In this document: positions 6,149-6,253 of the stretch, piece after piece | Numbering within the stretch: the stretch's first letter is position 1 | Layout of the letters: every line of letters starts with the position of its first letter | NCBI GenBank assembly: GCA_012842645.1 | Contig: DUSJ01000416.1 | Coordinates: 1 to 6,253 of the forward strand | Length of the DNA: 6,253 bases | From: Clostridiaceae bacterium | Lineage (GTDB): Bacteria; Bacillota; Clostridia; DSM-8532 | Reading direction: 5' to 3' | Position numbers and translations under genes: made by a program | The notes under the pieces: generated by a model | The model's database searches: none | What the model saw: only the letters and a program-made list of their open reading frames with translations | What the model was told of the DNA's origin: nothing

Positions 6149-6253
6149 TCATTTATGTAATAATGCCACCGGTGCCAGTGTAAACTCCTTCGTCGACGTA
6201 AGTTTGGCCATAGACTCCAGGCTAAAATAGCGGCGTCCTACCTGCCATTCATC
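6149..6253 (-). CDS. Probable IS256-family (mutator-type) transposase, C-terminal 34 residues
   Basis: The minus-strand frame is open from the window edge to a TGA at 6149-6151 and begins DEWQVGRRYFSLESMAKL, a pattern I recognise from the extreme C-terminus of IS256/mutator-type transposases (an E-W-x-x-x-R-R-Y stretch a short way before the end). The catalytic DDE residues would lie outside the window, so it cannot be told whether the element is intact. The last residues (KEFTLAPVALLHK) are less typical: the DNA encoding EFT contains TTTACAC, which often sits within or beside the inner end of the terminal repeat in this family. The reading may thus run through the element's end into flanking DNA. 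The gene points towards the his operon, with its stop about 195 bp from the operon's -35. The family call is from memory of motif patterns. Confidence 0.65.
   Translation of the reverse strand, partial: DEWQVGRRYFSLESMAKLTSTKEFTLAPVALLHK

Noticed and set aside
1..6253. CRISPR array, tRNA or rRNA genes
   Set aside because: No regularly spaced repeats, cloverleaf-like segments or rRNA-like stretches were seen; almost all of 1-5850 is accounted for by coding sequence.

Overview
The window is most of a histidine biosynthesis operon on the minus strand, with a purine gene inside it. In transcription order, from high to low coordinates, the genes are hisZ, hisG (short form), hisD, hisC, hisB, purC and the first 12 codons of hisH, which is cut by the window edge. 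All identifications rest on family motifs visible in the translations. The HisZ plus short-HisG pair, the Shine-Dalgarno motifs and the codon style suggest a Firmicute, most likely a clostridial-type anaerobe of moderate G+C. This is inference; I cannot name a species.

Layout: 6149-6253 is the 3' end of a probable IS256/mutator-type transposase, truncated by the window and pointing towards the his operon. 5851-6148 is an A+T-rich intergenic region of about 300 bp. It holds a near-consensus sigma-A promoter for the operon (TTGACA, 17 bp, TAGAAT, minus strand), a 10-bp inverted repeat flanking that promoter, four copies of TACTTTA, a 10-bp palindrome in the leader and two Fur-like half-matches further upstream. 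No T-box or purine riboswitch is visible. 33-5850 is tightly packed coding sequence. Three gene pairs overlap by ATGA (hisZ/hisG, hisD/hisC, purC/hisH). The gaps are 21 nt (hisG-hisD), 80 nt (hisC-hisB, containing a hairpin) and 40 nt (hisB-purC).

How the genes work together: HisZ and HisG form the first, feedback-controlled enzyme (ATP phosphoribosyltransferase). HisB, HisC and HisD are later steps leading to histidine. HisH, with HisF, makes imidazole glycerol phosphate and releases AICAR. PurC makes SAICAR, the precursor of AICAR in purine synthesis. Lodging purC between hisB and hisH therefore places two routes to AICAR under one promoter. This is the most interesting feature of the window. 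The enzymes themselves look intact and ordinary, and I see no wholly new system.
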